Source: Fictibacillus arsenicus (GTDB lineage: Bacteria; Bacillota; Bacilli; Bacillales; Fictibacillaceae). Taken from it: DNA of 64,000 nt. Under the pieces are notes generated by a model. It was not told where the DNA came from and made no database searches. It worked only from the letters and a program-made list of their open reading frames with translations. The stretch is taken from positions 47,894 through 111,893 of the forward strand of contig NZ_MQMF01000005.1 of assembly GCF_001999465.1 (NCBI RefSeq), read 5' to 3'. Position numbers and translations under genes: made by a program. Of this stretch, positions 8,500 through 17,673 are shown piece after piece. Within the stretch, counting starts at the first letter, position 1; the number at the start of each line of letters is the position of its first letter.

Positions 8500-9547
8500 G
8501 CCACCCCATCCATCTTTCATAACTTTCTTTCGTTACAAATCCTGCTGCATATGCGTGATTAAAATAATATGGGAGACTTTTATAAAACGGCGGAACGGAG
8601 GTGTCTTGCTTAAAAGCAGTTTCCAAATCTTGATTACTTAAGATTTCATAAATCCCTACTCTTCTAAAAGTCCTTGATTTAAAACAAAAGTCACTGCAAT
8701 GATCACCGCAAAAACGGCAGGGCATGGAAATCAGACTTTGCGAAACTACACCCATTAATGTCTGTTTCAATTCTGCCTCGCGGATTCCAAACTCCCTTAA
8801 ACGTTCTAAACAGCCTATACAATCCGAGGCATGCATAGTTGAGAGAACTAAATGCCCTGTTAATGACGCACGGATAACTAGCCGGGCTGCAGCTTCATCG
8901 CGTATTTCTCCTATCATGATGACATCGGGATCGTGCCGCAATAAAGATTTAAATCCTTCACCATATGTTACACCAGCTTTTTCATTAATTTCCATTTGAA
9001 GAAATGTGTCAACTTTTCGTTCAACAGGATCTTCTAAAGTAACTACCTGACGCTTGTAGTGGTGTTGGAGGTATTGAAGCAAAGAATAGAGCATTGTCGT
9101 TTTTCCTGAACCGGTAGGGCCAGTAAATAATAACAAACCACTTGAACGTTTAATGAGAAAAATGAGTTTTTGAAGTGCATGCGGGAAGAGTGATAATTCA
9201 TTAATTGAAAAGGATTCTTGCTGAGGAAGTATGCGGATTACAAGAGATTCATTAAATGCAGAAGGAATGGAAGAAAGTCGAAGATGTACGTTAATATTAT
9301 CTATTAGTACATCCATAGCACCGCTTTGAGGTTTACGGTGTTCACCGATATCCATTCTGGCTGAATACTTGAAATGAGAAATGACACGGACGTACTCTTC
9401 GAAATTAAGAGTTCTGTATTCGAGCAATCTTTCATCAATGCGAAATTGTACTACTCCTCCTTTTTTTAATGGGATGAAATGAATGTCAGATGCATTTTGA
9501 TTTACCGCATCATGCAAAATTAAACTGCCTAAAATTTTTATTGGCAA
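8486..9547 (-). CDS. comGA: Competence traffic ATPase ComGA
   Basis: This 353-aa PilB/GspE-type ATPase powers pseudopilus assembly. It has Walker A FTGPTGSGKTT, the Asp box LEDPVERK, Walker B DVIMIGEIRDEAAA, the His box HLVLSTMHASD and a C-terminal zinc-type cysteine cluster (CRFCGDHC). The start is TTG at 9547, 10 bp after GGAGG. An out-of-frame ATG at 9551 sits at better spacing but opens only a short frame. It is the first gene of comG. I could not see an unambiguous ComK box upstream. Confidence 0.94.
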   Translation of the reverse strand: MPIKILGSLILHDAVNQNASDIHFIPLKKGGVVQFRIDERLLEYRTLNFEEYVRVISHFKYSARMDIGEHRKPQSGAMDVLIDNINVHLRLSSIPSAFNESLVIRILPQQESFSINELSLFPHALQKLIFLIKRSSGLLLFTGPTGSGKTTMLYSLLQYLQHHYKRQVVTLEDPVERKVDTFLQMEINEKAGVTYGEGFKSLLRHDPDVIMIGEIRDEAAARLVIRASLTGHLVLSTMHASDCIGCLERLREFGIREAELKQTLMGVVSQSLISMPCRFCGDHCSDFCFKSRTFRRVGIYEILSNQDLETAFKQDTSVPPFYKSLPYYFNHAYAAGFVTKESYERWMGWHGNV

Positions 9548-9670
9548 GCATTATCGGCCTCCTTTTTGTTTCGTGTTATAAAACATACTTCACACAAATT
9601 AAAATTCCTTCATCTTTTTTTGAAATAACGCATATAAATTTCGACACGGCTCATACTATTATTGTTGTAT

Positions 9671-9745
9671 TGGGCTATAGCCAAGCGGTAAGGCAACGGA
9701 CTTTGACTCCGTCATGCGTTGGTTCGAATCCAGCTAGCCCAGCCA
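9671..9745 (+). tRNA. tRNA-Gln (anticodon TTG)
   Basis: A complete cloverleaf begins TGGGCTATAGCC, with anticodon loop CTTTGAC and T arm GGTTCGAATCC. The acceptor TGGGCTA/TAGCCCA is fully paired and the CCA end is encoded. It stands alone between the divergent comG operon and mgsR. Confidence 0.95.
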
Positions 9746-9754
9746 AAAAATATA

Positions 9755-9808
9755 CACTCTTAAAGTTTAAGAGTGCATGATATCAGGACACATGACTTGA
9801 AATGTGTT
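9755..9808 (+). terminator. Two hairpins downstream of tRNA-Gln
   Basis: CACTCTTAAA-G-TTTAAGAGTG at 9755-9775 has no U-tract. It is followed by ACACAT-loop-ATGTGT with TTCTTTTTC at about 9788-9808, which overlaps the 3' end of mgsR. The second looks like a functional terminator for the tRNA. Confidence 0.55.
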
Positions 9809-10172
9809 CTTTTTCATTTTTATGGCTTAACTTTTTCATATCGCCAGGGCTGTATCCAGCAATTAGCAGTTCTCCATCAGTTACGAGAGGACGTTTAAGC
9901 AGCTTAGGGTTCTTTGTTAGAAGTTCAAGCAATTCGTTTGTAGATAGATCATAAATATCTACATCAAGAGATTTAAAGGATTGGCTTCTTTTAGCCAAAA
10001 TATCTTCAGTTCCCGCTTTCGTTAGCTTTAATAACTCTCTGAGCTCTTCTACTGAAGGTGTTTCTTTAAATAAGTGTCTTTCTTCAAATGATACTTTATT
10101 TTGTTTAAGCCACATTTTCGCTTTGCGACATGAAGTGCAGCTAGGATATGTGTAAAACGTAATCGAATTCAT
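9783..10172 (-). CDS. mgsR: Spx/ArsC-family regulator MgsR
   Basis: This 129-aa member of the Spx/ArsC family has the redox motif CTSC near residue 11, within the family start ITFYTYPSCTSCRKAK. The sequence closely follows B. subtilis MgsR (YqgZ), which activates part of the SigB general stress response together with RNA polymerase. The stretch LLKRPLVTDG is also family-typical. It is monocistronic, convergent with the tRNA, and divergent from yqgY. Confidence 0.9.
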   Translation of the reverse strand: MNSITFYTYPSCTSCRKAKMWLKQNKVSFEERHLFKETPSVEELRELLKLTKAGTEDILAKRSQSFKSLDVDIYDLSTNELLELLTKNPKLLKRPLVTDGELLIAGYSPGDMKKLSHKNEKEHISSHVS

Positions 10173-10285
10173 ATAACTTCACTCCTTTTGGTTTACATTA
10201 CCTTTAAAAGAGGCATAATAAACCAAAATTAACCTACTTCGAGTAATTATATTTACTTTGTCTTTTTATCCGCTTACAATTGTCA

Positions 10286-10315
10286 TTTACAAGAGAGTGG
10301 AAACTCATATATAAT
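10286..10315 (+). promoter_or_regulatory. Sigma-A-type promoter for yqgY
   Basis: TTTACA and TATAAT are separated by 18 bp, about 40 bp upstream of the yqgY ribosome-binding site. Confidence 0.6.
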
Positions 10316-10356
10316 ACTAAAGGATACAAGTATTGGCGAAAAAAGGAGGGATACAT

Positions 10357-10605
10357 ATGTCAAGAATGTATAAGGTTTTGGGCTTTTGGACAGGAATCAT
10401 TGGTGTCATGGCTTATCTTGGCGATATGCAGGACATGGCGTTATTGTTCCTAGGACAAACGATTATGTTCGTTTCATTAGGTTATTTGAACTTATCTGAA
10501 CGTATGTATATTTATATCTTTGGTGCTTATTTAACAGTTTTCTTTGTCGGATTTACATACTGGTCAACATTTATGATGACTCCTGGAGCTGGCGGAGGCC
10601 ATTAA
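10357..10605 (+). CDS. yqgY: Small membrane protein YqgY (DUF2626)
   Basis: This 82-aa membrane protein has about three hydrophobic segments (VLGFWTGIIGVMAYLG, LLFLGQTIMFVSLGYL, YIFGAYLTVFFVGFTYW) and a Gly/His tail. It matches the DUF2626 protein YqgY of B. subtilis, including the NLSERMYIYIFGAYLT core. The ATG at 10357 follows AAAGGAGGGATACAT. Its function is unknown. Confidence 0.87.
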   Translation: MSRMYKVLGFWTGIIGVMAYLGDMQDMALLFLGQTIMFVSLGYLNLSERMYIYIFGAYLTVFFVGFTYWSTFMMTPGAGGGH

Positions 10606-10637
10606 TATTTAAAAAAGTTCATATTAGCTTATAAAAA

Positions 10638-10668
10638 AATGGACCGTTATAAAACGGTCCGTTTTTTT
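10638..10668 (+). terminator. Bidirectional terminator between yqgY and a methyltransferase gene
   Basis: GGACCGTT-ATAA-AACGGTCC is followed by T8 on the plus strand and has A-rich sequence before it. The last codons and the stop of the minus-strand methyltransferase gene lie inside the hairpin. Confidence 0.85.
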
Positions 10669-11735
10669 TGTTGCATCACAACTTGAAAGCCGTTCGCCAG
10701 AGAACTGTCTAAAAGGAATGACCTGATTGCCCTGTTCCTTTTATGTTCAGCAGAGAAAGGATCTGTACCCACAGCGTCATTCAAAAGAGATAACATACCC
10801 TCTTTTAATAGAAATTCACCTTGCATACTAAATTGTATGGTTTCAATGCCATGTTTTTTCGCAGAACTTTCAACTTGATCCCAGTCTACATGATAAGTTA
10901 TATCCATCTTACCCGGGTAAAAAAGAGGGTTATTTTCAATTTTATGCTTATGATATCCGCGTATACTGCCTTCTTTCAAAGCTTCTTCATTCCATTCATC
11001 ACCACTATATCCGTAATCCACAAAGAAATAAACACTTTGCTCAGCTGTCCATTCATAAATATCTTTCAGCCAATTCATCATCTGAAAGGACACTTCAAGA
11101 TCAAAATCACTTCTTCTTGATGCGAATAATTGATCTAACCATATCGAATGATCAGATGTTTTTATATAGTTTAATCGAATTTCATCTTTATCTTCTTCAA
11201 ATATAACAACTTTCTCATACCAGCTGTTTTTTTGTTTACGAAAAACCCGTATAGGAAAAGCATCTAGTACTTCATTCGCAAAAATAATACCTTTAAAATC
11301 CGGATAAGTTTCTTTTAATTCTTCAAATGAACTAAAAATGGTCACAGAAGAGGAACCTATTAATTCATTTTGGAGAAGCTGACGGTGGTAAGGACTTTTT
11401 TCAACGATGATATATGATAGTTGCTTCTCAAAACCGTAATCTTTCCAGCTGGATAAAACTTGTTTCGCGAACCGGCCAGTTCCTGCTCCAAATTCGATTA
11501 CGACAGGGTCTAAATCGTGTTCATGTATAGTTTTTGCAAAAATATTAGCCCAAACTTTTCCGAAAACATCTGAAACGGAACTGGATGTATAAAAATCCCC
11601 GTTTTTCCCAATTTTCTTCTGTTCATTCATGTAATATCCGTAATCAGGATGATAAAGAGCCCATTCCATAAATTGCTCCATCGTCATCCAGTGGTTCTGG
11701 TGCAAAAAACTTTTTATATCATCCTTCAGGCTCAA
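10647..11735 (-). CDS. SAM-dependent methyltransferase, MidA/NDUFAF7-like (COG1565)
   Basis: This 362-aa class I methyltransferase has the SAM-binding signature VIEFGAGTGRFAKQVL and a second motif, IIFANEVLDAFPIRVF, both typical of the COG1565/MidA family. The eukaryotic family members methylate an arginine in respiratory complex I; the bacterial substrate is unknown. The N-terminal MEQFMEWALYHPDYGYYM is also characteristic. The start is TTG at 11735, immediately after the yqgX stop, so the two are likely co-translated. The 3' end is embedded in the terminator. Confidence 0.85.
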   Translation of the reverse strand: MSLKDDIKSFLHQNHWMTMEQFMEWALYHPDYGYYMNEQKKIGKNGDFYTSSSVSDVFGKVWANIFAKTIHEHDLDPVVIEFGAGTGRFAKQVLSSWKDYGFEKQLSYIIVEKSPYHRQLLQNELIGSSSVTIFSSFEELKETYPDFKGIIFANEVLDAFPIRVFRKQKNSWYEKVVIFEEDKDEIRLNYIKTSDHSIWLDQLFASRRSDFDLEVSFQMMNWLKDIYEWTAEQSVYFFVDYGYSGDEWNEEALKEGSIRGYHKHKIENNPLFYPGKMDITYHVDWDQVESSAKKHGIETIQFSMQGEFLLKEGMLSLLNDAVGTDPFSAEHKRNRAIRSFLLDSSLANGFQVVMQQKKRTVL

Positions 11736-11736
11736 T

Positions 11737-12369
11737 TTAAAACCCGCCTAAGAAAGGATTTGAATCCATTTCCATTCCAATTGTCGTCTCAGGACCATGA
11801 CCAGATAGTACAACTGTTTCTTCAGGAAGCTGCAATAATTTCTCATGAATACTCTTTAGCAATGTATCCTGACAGCCTCCGTTAAGATCGGTTCTCCCAA
11901 TACTTCCGGCAAATAGTGCATCTCCTGAAAATACAGCTCCTGCACCCTTCAAATAATAGGATACACTCCCTGGTGAATGCCCAGGAGTAGTTAATACATC
12001 AAAAGAAAATGAGCCAATCTTTAAGCTTCTATCATTATCCGTTAATAAGTGACTAGCAGGCTTAGCTGTGATATTTTGTCCAAAATACTTTGACCCGTTC
12101 TTTTTTGTATCAGTGAGCCAATCTTGCTCTTTTTTATGAATATATAATGGCAGCTGGTATTTTTCCCGTACTTGATCCACTGCACCTATGTGATCAAAGT
12201 GAGCATGCGTCAGCAAAACAGCCAGTGGTTTTAACTTTAGTGATTCTATAGTTTGAATAATTTTGGAACCTTCACTCCCTGGATCTAAAATTATCGCTTC
12301 ATTTTTTGAATCATAAAGGATATATGTATTTTCTTGAACAGGTCCTACAGTTAGCTTTTTCCATCTCAT
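11737..12369 (-). CDS. yqgX: MBL-fold metallo-hydrolase YqgX
   Basis: This 210-aa glyoxalase II-like protein has the zinc motif THAHFDHIGAV, a later ligand region TPGHSPGSVSYY, the metal-bridging Asp in FSGDALFAGSIGRTD and a final His in LSGHGPETTIG. It matches YqgX of Bacillus. Such enzymes hydrolyse thioesters or related substrates, but the physiological substrate here cannot be read from sequence. It is upstream of and abuts the COG1565 methyltransferase gene. Confidence 0.9.
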   Translation of the reverse strand: MRWKKLTVGPVQENTYILYDSKNEAIILDPGSEGSKIIQTIESLKLKPLAVLLTHAHFDHIGAVDQVREKYQLPLYIHKKEQDWLTDTKKNGSKYFGQNITAKPASHLLTDNDRSLKIGSFSFDVLTTPGHSPGSVSYYLKGAGAVFSGDALFAGSIGRTDLNGGCQDTLLKSIHEKLLQLPEETVVLSGHGPETTIGMEMDSNPFLGGF

Positions 12370-12446
12370 GTTTATACCTCCAGTTCCAATTGCAAGTTCT
12401 CCCTTTCTATCTTACACTAAAATAGTCATATATACGGAGGAAATGC

Positions 12447-12842
12447 ATGAACATCTATTATGGTTTCGAAAACAATTTAGAGAGTTTTCCTTTTGTGGAC
12501 CGGGAAGGTGACTTCATTATTACAGAGTATTGTTTTGAAGATTCAAAAGAAGCGATTCCGTTACTTTTAATAAAGCCCTATAAAACCTCTCTTCTTCTTG
12601 AGGATTATGGATTCTTTTCCGAAAGTGGGAAATGTTATTTATATCTTGATATGATTTGTGCATTTTCTGTTAAGCAAGGAGATCAGAAGCAAATAGATAT
12701 GTTTCTCCTGCAAGCTGAAGAAGAATTAGTTGCCGTTGAAAATGAAACGGAATCTATATATTTCTTCAGCCAGCATAATAAACCGCTTATACTAAAATGG
12801 GCATCATCTTATCAGGTTAAGCCAGAATTCATATTGTTGTAA
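12447..12842 (+). CDS. Hypothetical protein
   Basis: This 131-aa acidic, soluble protein is not recognised. It starts at an ATG following GGAGGAAATGC. It shows alternating hydrophobic and charged strands (IPLLLIKPYKTSLLLEDYG, CYLYLDMICAFSVKQ) suggesting a beta-rich fold, with no signal peptide or membrane helix. It is transcribed divergently from yqgX and precedes the DUF2759 gene, which has its own promoter. Codon use resembles that of the neighbours. Confidence 0.7.
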   Translation: MNIYYGFENNLESFPFVDREGDFIITEYCFEDSKEAIPLLLIKPYKTSLLLEDYGFFSESGKCYLYLDMICAFSVKQGDQKQIDMFLLQAEEELVAVENETESIYFFSQHNKPLILKWASSYQVKPEFILL

Positions 12843-12850
12843 ATGTTCAC

Positions 12851-12879
12851 TCGACAAATAAGGATAAAACAAGTAAAAT
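12851..12879 (+). promoter_or_regulatory. Sigma-A-type promoter for the DUF2759 gene
   Basis: TCGACA and TAAAAT, with a 17-bp spacer, lie about 75 bp upstream of the start codon. Confidence 0.5.
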
Positions 12880-12953
12880 AATACAAGGTTATACCTGTGT
12901 GAAAGCGTTATACATAGGATTGGTATTACTCCAAAGCAAGGGGGCACAGAATA

Positions 12954-13139
12954 ATGGGATTAGCCATTATATTCGGCTTAGTAGCTATTCTAGCTGCATT
13001 GGGACTATTACGTTCGTTAAAAATTAAAAACTTAATGGCAGCAGGCTTCGCGTTTTTAACGTTTGCTGTATTTGGCTGGTTTACAGTCATGACTGTACTT
13101 GACGTATTAGTTGGCAGCGGCGGTTCAACAGGCCATTAA
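12954..13139 (+). CDS. yqgW: Small membrane protein, DUF2759 (YqgW-like)
   Basis: This 61-aa protein has two predicted membrane helices (LAIIFGLVAILAALGLL and MAAGFAFLTFAVFGWFTVMT) separated by a short basic loop (RSLKIKN), and ends in a Gly/Ser/His tail. It fits the DUF2759 family and sits where B. subtilis has yqgW. AGCAAGGGGG lies upstream of the ATG. Its function is unknown, and the symbol rests partly on position. Confidence 0.78.
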   Translation: MGLAIIFGLVAILAALGLLRSLKIKNLMAAGFAFLTFAVFGWFTVMTVLDVLVGSGGSTGH

Positions 13140-13145
13140 AATCCG

Positions 13146-13179
13146 AAAAACCATCAGAATTATTGTTCTGATGGTTTTT
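13146..13179 (+). terminator. Bidirectional terminator between yqgW and yqgT
   Basis: AAAAACCATCAGAA pairs with TTCTGATGGTTTTT around a short loop, with T-tracts on both strands. It separates convergent genes. Confidence 0.85.
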
Positions 13180-13189
13180 CTATATAAAC

Positions 13190-14383
13190 TTACATATACA
13201 AGCTGGCAATCAGGATACCTCGTGTTTCTTCATAAATTTTATCAAACTGTCCTAAAGGCAATGGGTTAACTCCAAACCCGAGTTCTATAGTAAAGCCAGG
13301 TCTTCTAAACTCCTGTATAAACCAGTCTTTATATCCTGCATAACTGTCAACATACCTGATGGCTTTATAACCACTGACCCGTTCAAATTCATCTGCAATC
13401 TGCTGGGATACCGGCATAGGTTCTTCCCCTTCAAATCCCCAGTAAAGCTCTTTTCCTTGCGTATGAAGAGCAACTACCCTGTCAAAATCATACTTTTGTG
13501 CAGCCTGAGCCATGGCAATTGCCTCTGGTTCAGATAAAGGTGCTTTTCCAGGATAATCTCTTGGAGCTGGCTTTTTGGGCTTTCTTGGCTGTTCCATTTC
13601 CCATCTTGCAGGGAACTGATTGTTTAAATCCACGCCTCTAATATTGGCTTTCCATGATGAAAAGTCTTTTTTTCCTTTGTTTAAATTTAATACAAACTCT
13701 TTTAATTCTGCATCCTTTGGAGGACCATGTAGAACAAGGTCTACTCCATCGGGATCAACCATTGGTACGGCAAGTAAAGTGGTATTCTTGTAAAGATCGA
13801 GCGAAGAAACATCATTCATGGAGGCTTCAATTGTTAAAGCTCGAGCATACTCATTAATAAACTTCATGAGGATTGCTGTTGTTATCCATTCATTTCCGTG
13901 GAAGGAACCGTTGATATGAACTTTTTTCTTTCCTTTACCAACGATAAGCATATCTATTGGCTTTCCTTGAACGGAATGTCCAATAGTTTGTTTTTTGATA
14001 AAAGGATAAGTTTGCATTAAATGATCGATGTCCCTCTTTAGCACTTGGCTGTCATATTTACGTTTTCCTTGTATACAAGGAAATGGAAGGACATAAGGAA
14101 TATTAATTTCATCTTTTACAAATATCTCCTTAGGATCGACTTGCTGGTTAAATAAGTAAAGCGCATCAATGGGAATATCTTTTTCCTCAGCAATTTTGAA
14201 GAACGTGTCACCATTTTTTATTTTATAGCGCTGAACAGCGATTCCAGGCAGATGAACTTTTTTTCCTGCTTCAATATTTCCAGAATGCATATTGGGATTT
14301 GAATCTTTAATTAATATATAAGGGATAGACAAGAGTCTGGAATAGTACCAAAGCGAGTCTCCGTTCCTAACTAGAATTTCCAA
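13190..14383 (-). CDS. yqgT: LysM-containing M14 family peptidase YqgT (gamma-D-glutamyl-L-diamino acid endopeptidase I-like)
   Basis: This 397-aa enzyme has two N-terminal LysM-type repeats (about residues 1-45 and 52-98, the second as YKIKNGDTFFKIAEEKDI). A zinc carboxypeptidase domain follows, with HGNEW supplying the H-x-x-E zinc ligands and a catalytic Glu in the C-terminal FTIELGFG. The family cleaves the gamma-D-Glu-mDAP bond in peptidoglycan peptides, often in sporulating cells or spores. The start is TTG at 14383 after GGGAGGG. No signal peptide is seen, so its localisation is uncertain. Confidence 0.88.
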   Translation of the reverse strand: MEILVRNGDSLWYYSRLLSIPYILIKDSNPNMHSGNIEAGKKVHLPGIAVQRYKIKNGDTFFKIAEEKDIPIDALYLFNQQVDPKEIFVKDEINIPYVLPFPCIQGKRKYDSQVLKRDIDHLMQTYPFIKKQTIGHSVQGKPIDMLIVGKGKKKVHINGSFHGNEWITTAILMKFINEYARALTIEASMNDVSSLDLYKNTTLLAVPMVDPDGVDLVLHGPPKDAELKEFVLNLNKGKKDFSSWKANIRGVDLNNQFPARWEMEQPRKPKKPAPRDYPGKAPLSEPEAIAMAQAAQKYDFDRVVALHTQGKELYWGFEGEEPMPVSQQIADEFERVSGYKAIRYVDSYAGYKDWFIQEFRRPGFTIELGFGVNPLPLGQFDKIYEETRGILIASLYM

Positions 14384-14448
14384 TCAAAGCCCTCCCTAAA
14401 AACGTCCTCTTAAAGATGTATGATTGATGTTGTCATATATGCAAAAAA

Positions 14449-14472
14449 AGCACTTAGCCGAAGCTAAGTGCT
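14449..14472 (-). terminator. Terminator downstream of yqgS
   Basis: AGCACTTAG pairs with CTAAGTGCT around a CCGAAG loop. The run of seven A on the plus strand gives a U-tract in minus-strand RNA. Confidence 0.8.
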
Positions 14473-14482
14473 CTCTGTCTTA

Positions 14483-16369
14483 TTAATTATTTTGTTTTGC
14501 TTTGTCTTTATCATAAAAGCGAAGCAAGTCACCATAGATGATACGATCTGACATATCAAGTTCAGTTTTTGCACGTTCAGCATAAGGTTCACATGCATTT
14601 TCTTCGCCTTCAACTGGCTTACCAGTTGCCTTGTCGTAACACTTTCCATCTGTAAAGACATTATCTTTCGTAATATAAGAATTATCACGTAAAACTGCGA
14701 AATCTTCGCGGTCTTTAGAGAAAAGGTCTGATCCTAATTGAATATCACCTTTTGTGTCAATTCCCAGCAAGTGCAAGATTGTTGGTTTTAAGTCGATTTG
14801 TCCGCCGACTGTATCCATCTGCTTGCCTTTTTCACCAGGCATATGAATGATCAATGGCACTTTCTGAAGCTGCGTTGATTCAAATGGGGTAATTTCTTTT
14901 CCTAAGAATTGACCCATTGCATCATTGTGATTTTCAGAAATACCATAATGGTCACCATACATGATAAAGATAGAGTCTTCATATAACCCAGCTGCTTTTA
15001 CATCTGCAAAGAACTCTTTCAATGCTTCATCCGTGTACCGTACAGTTGTAAAGTATCGGTTAACTGTTCCGTCATTTGAAGTCCATTCAGGAATCATTTC
15101 ATCTTCTTCTTCTAACGTGAAAGGGAAGTGATTCGTTAAAGTAATATACTTTGTATAGAACGGCTTATTCATTGCCTGCATTTCTTTCAAGTGAGGAATA
15201 GACTGTTTAAAGAAATCTTTATCCTTTAATCCCCAACCGATTGAATTTTCAGGTGTAACTTCAAAATCTTTTAATGAGTAATAACGGTCATAGCCGAAAT
15301 TATCATACATAATATCACGGTTCCAGAAACTCTTGTTGTTCGCATGCTGTACTGAAGAGTAATAGCCTTGCTCTTTCAAGATCTCTGGCGTTGCATTGTA
15401 TTGATTTTGTGAATGTGTAAAGAACACTGCTCCACTTGGAAGCGGATATAGTGAGTTATCTAGCAAGAACTCTGAATCAGATGTTTTCCCTTGCCCTGTC
15501 TGGTGATAAAAGTTCGGGAAGTAATAGCTGTCTTTAATCAAGTCATTCATAAACGGTGTAATTTCTTTTCCGTTAACTGATTCATTAATAACAAAGTTTT
15601 GTGTTGATTCTACAGAAATTACGAAAACATTTTTGCCTTTCGCTTTACCAAACATCTCAGGGTTCGGTTCTTTATAATTGGCACGTGTGTAGTTTTCAAT
15701 ATCCGTAATTTCGCTTCCATCCGCGAATGCACGCTGAGCTTTTGCTTTAGACTGAATGATTGAATCATAAATATGGTAATTGTACGAACCAATATTCTTA
15801 ATCAGCATTTCACGGTCAAAAGTACGTGTTAATAACTGTGGACGCTCTGTTTCAGCAATTCCAACGTTAACGATAAAAAATACAATCGCTGCTGCATAAG
15901 TCAATGTAATCTGTTTGCGTGACGCACGAGCAGGACGGTAATCAGCACGTCTCATAAAGTAAGATAAAATTACGATGTCAACAAACACTAAAACGTCTGT
16001 TGGCTGAATTAATTCAAAAACACTGTTTCCTAGATCACCCATGTTGCTTGTTTGAAACAACACTGGAATGGTAATAAAGTCGTTAAAGAATCTGTAAAAA
16101 ACCATGTTTGCATACATTATAAAACTCATGATCGCACTTACGGCAATAATCATTCTTCTATGCGCTTTACCTTTAAAATAAAGGGTAATACCTAAGAATA
16201 AGATGACCGAACTGATTGGATTAATAAATAGGATCAGTTCCTGAATTTTATTGTCCATAGGCAGTTCAAAGGCTGTTTTATATACGATATACGTTTTAAC
16301 CCATAATAAAGCAATTGCAATAAAGAAAAACTTATAATCAGCAAAAGCTTGTTTCATTTTTTCTTTCAT
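14483..16369 (-). CDS. yqgS: Lipoteichoic acid synthase-family sulfatase YqgS
   Basis: This 628-aa membrane enzyme has five N-terminal transmembrane helices (about residues 15-165) followed by an extracellular sulfatase-fold domain. The likely catalytic Thr is T296 in [10 protein letters not shown], with metal-ligand residues E254 (ISVESTQ) and the Asp/His of MYGDHYG. A potential signal-peptidase-like site, AFA|DG, lies at about residue 216. LtaS family members polymerise glycerol phosphate from phosphatidylglycerol; whether this paralog is a full synthase or a primase is not visible. The ATG at 16369 follows GAGGAGG. The alternative TTG at 16390 overlaps that Shine-Dalgarno sequence. Confidence 0.92.
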   Translation of the reverse strand: MKEKMKQAFADYKFFFIAIALLWVKTYIVYKTAFELPMDNKIQELILFINPISSVILFLGITLYFKGKAHRRMIIAVSAIMSFIMYANMVFYRFFNDFITIPVLFQTSNMGDLGNSVFELIQPTDVLVFVDIVILSYFMRRADYRPARASRKQITLTYAAAIVFFIVNVGIAETERPQLLTRTFDREMLIKNIGSYNYHIYDSIIQSKAKAQRAFADGSEITDIENYTRANYKEPNPEMFGKAKGKNVFVISVESTQNFVINESVNGKEITPFMNDLIKDSYYFPNFYHQTGQGKTSDSEFLLDNSLYPLPSGAVFFTHSQNQYNATPEILKEQGYYSSVQHANNKSFWNRDIMYDNFGYDRYYSLKDFEVTPENSIGWGLKDKDFFKQSIPHLKEMQAMNKPFYTKYITLTNHFPFTLEEEDEMIPEWTSNDGTVNRYFTTVRYTDEALKEFFADVKAAGLYEDSIFIMYGDHYGISENHNDAMGQFLGKEITPFESTQLQKVPLIIHMPGEKGKQMDTVGGQIDLKPTILHLLGIDTKGDIQLGSDLFSKDREDFAVLRDNSYITKDNVFTDGKCYDKATGKPVEGEENACEPYAERAKTELDMSDRIIYGDLLRFYDKDKAKQNN

Positions 16370-16463
16370 AATGTTCTCTGACCTCCTCAATCAAAAAGAA
16401 CTTGTGCAGTTAAATTTAAATGTTATTTTTATACTCTTCCTTATCCGCTGTATCCATCTGGAA

Positions 16464-16481
16464 TGTAAATCACCATTTACA
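16464..16481. promoter_or_regulatory. 18-bp palindrome upstream of yqgS
   Basis: TGTAAATCACCATTTACA is a perfect 7-4-7 inverted repeat. It lies between a candidate minus-strand promoter (about 16510-16545) and the yqgS start, which is an operator-like position. The 16370-16660 gap otherwise holds only A/T-rich sequence. Confidence 0.45.
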
Positions 16482-16510
16482 AAACCTTAACTAAAGGATT
16501 ACATAAAGAG

Positions 16511-16540
16511 TATAATATATGGTTTTGCACAAGAATTCAA
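16511..16540 (-). promoter_or_regulatory. Candidate promoter for yqgS
   Basis: On the minus strand TTGAAT is followed after 17 bp by TATTAT. This is a reasonable sigma-A match upstream of the palindrome. Confidence 0.45.
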
Positions 16541-16662
16541 TACCCTAACGTACTATTTCAAGATTCTGACAAATAGGACAACAAAACTATATTAGTTTTA
16601 CCCTTTTTTTTCATCCATAAACAATTAGACGAACCTTTGCCGAAAAAGTTTCAAAAAAATAA

Positions 16663-16683
16663 AGAACCACTTCGTGTGGCTCT
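16663..16683 (-). terminator. Terminator downstream of glcK
   Basis: An AGAACCAC / GTGGCTCT imperfect hairpin with a TTC-rich loop is followed on the minus strand by a T-rich tract. Confidence 0.65.
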
Positions 16684-16700
16684 CTATTTTTATATAGCAT

Positions 16701-17660
16701 TTATATGTTATGTTTTGCCAGCCATGCCCCGCCAATAACACCAGCGTCGTTGCCTAAAGTTGCTATAGTAAGCGTTGCTCCTTCTGCTACCCTTGGAAGT
16801 GCAAACCGTTTAAATTCTTTCTCTAGTCTGGACATAAGTACGTGGCCAGCTTTTGAAACTCCCCCGCCAATAACAATTTTCCCCGGATTAATACTGTTGG
16901 AAAGATTTGCGATCACAAGCCCTAAATGATACGCTACTGTGTCTAGCGTATCAATTGCTGCCTGATCACCATTCCCAGCTGCTTCAGCAACATCTTTTGC
17001 TTTAAGTTCCCCACTATTTTTTAAAATTTCATTAAGAGATGAAGATGAATTATTTGCTGCTTTTTCTTTAGCGATCCTAGCTATTCCTGTAGCAGATGCA
17101 ATCGTCTCAATACATCCTGACTTTCCGCAATTACAAGAAGCTCCGCCTTCTGGAATAGATGTAATATGTCCAATCTCGCCGGCCATTCCATTAGTGCCAT
17201 GCATGATATGGCCATTTACAATAATTCCGCCTCCGACACCAGTTCCTAGTGTTACCATCAGAAGATTTCCTTCACCATCTCCTGCACCTCGCCACATCTC
17301 ACCGATCGCTGCAATATTTGCATCATTGTCTACCGTAACCGAAAGTCCTGTTGCTTTTTCAAGTTCGTCTTTCAAAGCATAATTTCGCCATCCAATGTTA
17401 ACCGCATGATAGATGAATCCTGTTTTCATATCAATAAATCCTGGTGCTCCCATACCAATCGCAGCGAGTTTTTCACGGTTTTCAGAAAGCTGATCTAATT
17501 TGGCATCAATCGACTGAGCAATGTCACTTACAATACGTTTACCGTCTTCTTCTATATTAGTAGGAATTTCCCACTTCTCCACGATATGACCATCCAGTGT
17601 TATAAAAGCTATTTTTATTGTTGTTCCGCCTAAGTCTACCCCAACTAGCCATTTTTCCAT
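16701..17660 (-). CDS. glcK: Glucokinase, ROK family
   Basis: This 319-aa cytoplasmic enzyme phosphorylates glucose with ATP to glucose-6-phosphate. The ATP-binding DLGGTTIK lies near the N-terminus, with the glucose-binding region [25 protein letters not shown] carrying the ROK zinc cluster [10 protein letters not shown] and the second phosphate motif [11 protein letters not shown]. It matches B. subtilis GlcK (YqgR) and lies directly downstream of yqgQ, as in that species. The start ATG follows GAGGATGAAGCGAA. Confidence 0.95.
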   Translation of the reverse strand: MEKWLVGVDLGGTTIKIAFITLDGHIVEKWEIPTNIEEDGKRIVSDIAQSIDAKLDQLSENREKLAAIGMGAPGFIDMKTGFIYHAVNIGWRNYALKDELEKATGLSVTVDNDANIAAIGEMWRGAGDGEGNLLMVTLGTGVGGGIIVNGHIMHGTNGMAGEIGHITSIPEGGASCNCGKSGCIETIASATGIARIAKEKAANNSSSSLNEILKNSGELKAKDVAEAAGNGDQAAIDTLDTVAYHLGLVIANLSNSINPGKIVIGGGVSKAGHVLMSRLEKEFKRFALPRVAEGATLTIATLGNDAGVIGGAWLAKHNI

Positions 17661-17673
17661 TTCGCTTCATCCT

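Noticed and set aside
9548..9670. ComK box upstream of comGA
   Set aside because: A-rich and T-rich tracts occur, but no pair of AAAA-N5-TTTT boxes with proper spacing could be identified.
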